Assembly (NCBI RefSeq): GCF_000364605.1
Contig: NZ_KB822575.1
Location: 172,237 to 236,236 of the forward strand
Reading direction: 5' to 3'
DNA length: 64,000 bases
Source: Nocardioides sp. Iso805N
GTDB lineage: Bacteria > Actinomycetota > Actinomycetes > Propionibacteriales > Nocardioidaceae
Numbering within the stretch: position 1 is the stretch's first letter; the number at the start of each line of letters is the position of its first letter. The notes under the pieces are model-generated. The model had not been told where the DNA came from. It did not search any database and saw nothing but the letters and a program-made list of their open reading frames with translations. The position numbers and the translations under genes are program-made. Below are positions 62,701 to 64,000 of the stretch, in pieces.

Positions 62701-62912
62701 GCGCTGGTTCCGAGGCCGTCCTTGGCGCCGGTCGTCCAGGAGGAGGCAGCGCCCGGCGCTCCGGGGGCGGTCCCGGCGGCAGGCGGTGCGGGCGGATCGT
62801 GCCGCGCGTGCCCGTGGCCCGGCGCGGCGAGCGCCGGCGGTCCCGACAGCGAGACGAGTACGACGGCGAGTGTGCCGGCGACGGCGGATCCGACGACTGC
62901 TGTGCGGCGCAT
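59700..62912 (-). CDS. secreted GH15 glucodextranase-like enzyme
   Basis: 1070 aa with a signal peptide (cleavage near ALAAP). Four parts match Arthrobacter glucodextranase: an N-terminal beta domain (to ~330), the GH15 (alpha/alpha)6 catalytic domain with acid region ERWEEEGGYSPST (about residue 475) and base region GERGEYSLA (about 642), domain B (a bacterial Ig-like LTLTSPADGLQTD... block) and a C-terminal domain C (~DLTRLGVYRDGDQVNLALGI). It releases glucose from alpha-1,6-linked dextran or starch ends outside the cell. GGGAGG lies 5 nt before the ATG. A CRP-type site is in its leader. Confidence 0.9.
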   Translation of the reverse strand: MRRTAVVGSAVAGTLAVVLVSLSGPPALAAPGHGHARHDPPAPPAAGTAPGAPGAASSWTTGAKDGLGTSAGTASKVWFSLASGAMSEVYYPRVDIADVTSLQLVVTDGRTFTDREDTDTTHRIQLLDRESLSYRQIDTDKDHRYRITKTYTTDPGRNTVLLDVSVTSLDRGHYTAYVLYDPSLANSGKHDSATTSGSTLLASDTSTDTPVASALRAEPAFTAVSSGYADSSDGWTDLATDHTLDHQYASAPDGNVVQIGRLAADRSGTTHATIALGFGADTAAASRAASGSLRTGFGRASRSYDQGWSRYLGSLDRAPRSVRHDAGLLTQYDVAVMTLRAHEDKTYRGANIASLTVPWGEAVNADEAGVGGYHLVWARDLYEVATAQMAAGDTAAANRSLDYLFDVQQKPDGSFPQNSRLDGTPYWGSLQLDEVAFPIVLASQLGRDDAATWSHVKRAADFIVGNGPATPQERWEEEGGYSPSTIAAEIAGLVSAASIARANGDEASGALYLATADDWQRSLKQWTVTTTGPLGDGHYFIRIDDNTDPNDGHQLDINNGGGSYDERSIVDAGFLELVRLGVLPADDPDVVGSLPVVDSTIRVQTPEGPMWYRYNHDGYGEKADGSPYDGTGVGRLWPLLSGERGEYSLAAGGSATSYLRTMAGAANAGYMIPEQVWDQPSTGQFTFGEGTGSATPLAWSMAQFVRLARSIDAGRPVETPTLVRDRYVDGGGVPQGPSLTLTSPADGLQTDAATTTVAGSTDAQAIYVHVGSQTLTATVGPDGTFSLDVPLVLGGNTVSVVAVGADGGTTLLRRTVVSTNLGTQVGALTDPTGDDHGPGSYTYPASGDFVPGAFDLTRLGVYRDGDQVNLALGIAGALTNPWGGNQISTQRFDIYLRGASGSAVPALPGTNADLASPYSYVITADGWSSGVKDASGATVGSATLRAVPQAHELIVTVPASVLGGVDLATAGYAVTAMSHADDAGGEGLGGIRPVYDGAYWASTVGTDMSWIHDYRFGGGAGQWTGDNAAKDTDTSDPNVLDIFTPAGSAQSTVLDWRGGSPVVLPYVGLG

Positions 62913-62931
62913 GTGCCCTCCCGAGTGTGAC

Positions 62932-62947
62932 TGTGACCTGAATCACA
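62932..62947. promoter_or_regulatory. CRP/GlxR-type site at glucodextranase promoter
   Basis: TGTGA-CCTGAA-TCACA, a perfect CRP-type dyad. The best -10 on the minus strand is TAGGGT (62965-62960), so the site lies just downstream of the inferred start of transcription, a position expected to repress. Confidence 0.65.
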
Positions 62948-63007
62948 GCTGACTCTCACACCCTAGGGCGTGCAGCGCCTCCCGTCACCGGGTGCGCGCG
63001 GCTCGGA

Positions 63008-63484
63008 TCAGCCGAACGCCTTGGTGTAGAGGCTCTGCAGGTCGCCGGTGGACTTGCCGCTCAGGCCGCAGCCGGCCAGCGAGCCGTCCGCTGAGACGGC
63101 GAGCAGGTAGTTGTCGCCGACGGTGAACGTCGGCACGTTGACCTCGGTGACGCCCGGCGTGGGCAGCTGGACGGTGATCTCACCGACCTGCGGACCGGAC
63201 AGCACGCGGCTGACCCGCAGCTGGGCCGTCGATGAGTTCACCGACGTCACACTGGCCTCCACAGCCGTCGACTGCTGGGAGAGCTGTTCGGAGGTCGGTA
63301 CGGCGCAGCGTCCGACCTGGAGCGGCACCGTCACCGTCATGTCGCTGGTGGCGGCCGAGGGCGTCTCGTCGTCGACGTGCACGAAGAAGACACGCGTCAG
63401 GATCGCCCCCACCAGGATGCCGGGGATCAGGAGCAGCCACAGCAGCCGCAGATCGAAGTTCTGGTTCTCTTCCACCGCACTCAC
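63008..63484 (-). CDS. hypothetical single-pass membrane protein
   Basis: 158 aa, not recognised. One N-terminal membrane helix (LLWLLLIPGILVGAILTRVFF) followed by an extracytoplasmic beta-rich domain with two cysteines (GRCAVP and AGCGLSG) that may form a disulfide. GTG 63484 places ~10 residues before the membrane helix; a second GTG nine bases later is an alternative. Upstream of the glucodextranase gene on the same strand but 95 bp away, so possibly separate. Confidence 0.65.
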   Translation of the reverse strand: MSAVEENQNFDLRLLWLLLIPGILVGAILTRVFFVHVDDETPSAATSDMTVTVPLQVGRCAVPTSEQLSQQSTAVEASVTSVNSSTAQLRVSRVLSGPQVGEITVQLPTPGVTEVNVPTFTVGDNYLLAVSADGSLAGCGLSGKSTGDLQSLYTKAFG

Positions 63485-63572
63485 CGCCCCATCATCCCTC
63501 CCCGGCCCAGCCACGCGAAAAGCGGCCCGCGCGTGCTGTTTCGAGGCCCGCCGAACAGGACACCTCGAAGAC

Positions 63573-64000
63573 ATGATCACTGTCCGGCGCCGCGTCGCCG
63601 CGCCCCCCGACCAGGTATGGGCCGTGCTCGCCGACGGCTGGCTCTATCCGCTCTGGGTGGTCGGCGCCTCCTCGATCCGCGACGTGGATGCCGGCTGGCC
63701 GGCGCCGGGGACCGAGATCCACCACTCGGTCGGCGCCTGGCCCGCCCTGGTGCACGACAGCACCAACGTGGTGGAGGCCGAGCCGGGACGCTCACTGCTG
63801 CTGCGCGCGAGGCTGTGGCCGGCGGGCGCGGCCGATGTCCGACTGACCCTGACGCCGGACGGCGATGGCACCCTCGTGGTGCTGGAGGAGCAGGTAGCGT
63901 CGGGCCCGATGTCCCTGATCCCCAAGCCGGTCTACGGCCCTCTGCTCAAGGCCCGCAACGTCGAGAGTGCTCGACGCCTCGCCAACCTCGCCGAGAACGG
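63573..64000 (+). CDS. SRPBCC-family protein, partial
   Basis: 142 codons before the window ends, no stop reached. Polyketide cyclase/START-like fold, starting MITVRRRVAAPPDQVWAVLA with DGWLYPLWVVGASSIRDVD and then W...PAL, typical of SRPBCC 'polyketide_cyc2' proteins that bind hydrophobic ligands. Ligand unknown. The gene is nearly complete for the family (~150 aa). Confidence 0.85.
   Translation, partial: MITVRRRVAAPPDQVWAVLADGWLYPLWVVGASSIRDVDAGWPAPGTEIHHSVGAWPALVHDSTNVVEAEPGRSLLLRARLWPAGAADVRLTLTPDGDGTLVVLEEQVASGPMSLIPKPVYGPLLKARNVESARRLANLAEN

Noticed and set aside
60405..62930. Long open frame opposite the glucodextranase gene
   Set aside because: Shadow of the GH15 enzyme; no domain content of its own.

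Overview
The window is high-GC actinobacterial chromosome. Codon use, GTG/TTG starts, many leaderless promoters and the gene families present (DUF3027, DUF2530, Holin-X/DUF3618/YihY, nrdR-nrdJ beside a LysM gene and lexA, RDD/FHA/PP2C) suggest a Nocardioidaceae-like organism. The genus cannot be fixed from sequence alone. There are no rRNA or tRNA genes, insertion sequences, prophage or CRISPR arrays. The window opens inside trmB and closes inside an SRPBCC-family gene.

Layout. 1-5.9 kb: trmB, a secreted GH16-like protein, and the str operon (rpsL-rpsG-fusA-tuf, minus strand). 6-13 kb: a MarR/MFS pair with a clear operator, DUF2530, DUF3027, a second MFS protein, a cold-shock protein, a HAD/M50 pair and lepB. 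13.3-20.4 kb: a PP2C-FHA-RDD/FHA phospho-signalling operon, divergent from a WYL-containing helicase-associated protein and an XPB-type helicase. 20.4-24.7 kb: hemerythrin, esterase, SprT-like protein and a four-gene membrane operon. 24.7-32.6 kb: a seven-gene operon with a ROK regulator, an SsuABC-type transporter, two cytoplasmic sulfatases and a formylglycine-generating enzyme, read as sulfate-ester uptake and desulfation. 32.7-36 kb: uncharacterised lipoproteins and small proteins. 36-46.2 kb: nrdJ, nrdR, a LysM protein, lexA, a PAP2 protein, a metalloprotease and a DinG-type helicase. 46.3-50.8 kb: rtcB, serA, an HD protein and an MFS protein. 50.8-54.3 kb: an ECF42-type sigma factor with its YCII partner, a GntR regulator and an AlkB dioxygenase. 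54.5-64 kb: an OpuC/ProU-type quaternary-amine ABC operon, kynU, a four-domain glucodextranase-like GH15 enzyme, and two partly resolved genes.

Regulation is unusually legible. At least twelve genes have a TANNNT -10 box 6-8 nt before the start codon, so their mRNAs are probably leaderless, and this fixes many starts. Perfect or near-perfect LexA boxes lie upstream of lexA, the LysM gene and alkB. NrdR-like boxes 31 bp apart and a run of DnaA-box-like sequences precede nrdR. A CRP-type site lies just downstream of the inferred transcription start of the glucodextranase gene. An intrinsic terminator sits in the 5' leader of the opuC-type operon, suggesting attenuation. The most unusual DNA is a 74-bp dyad between rtcB and serA, with perfect outer and inner arms and a further repeat copy on the serA -35 region.
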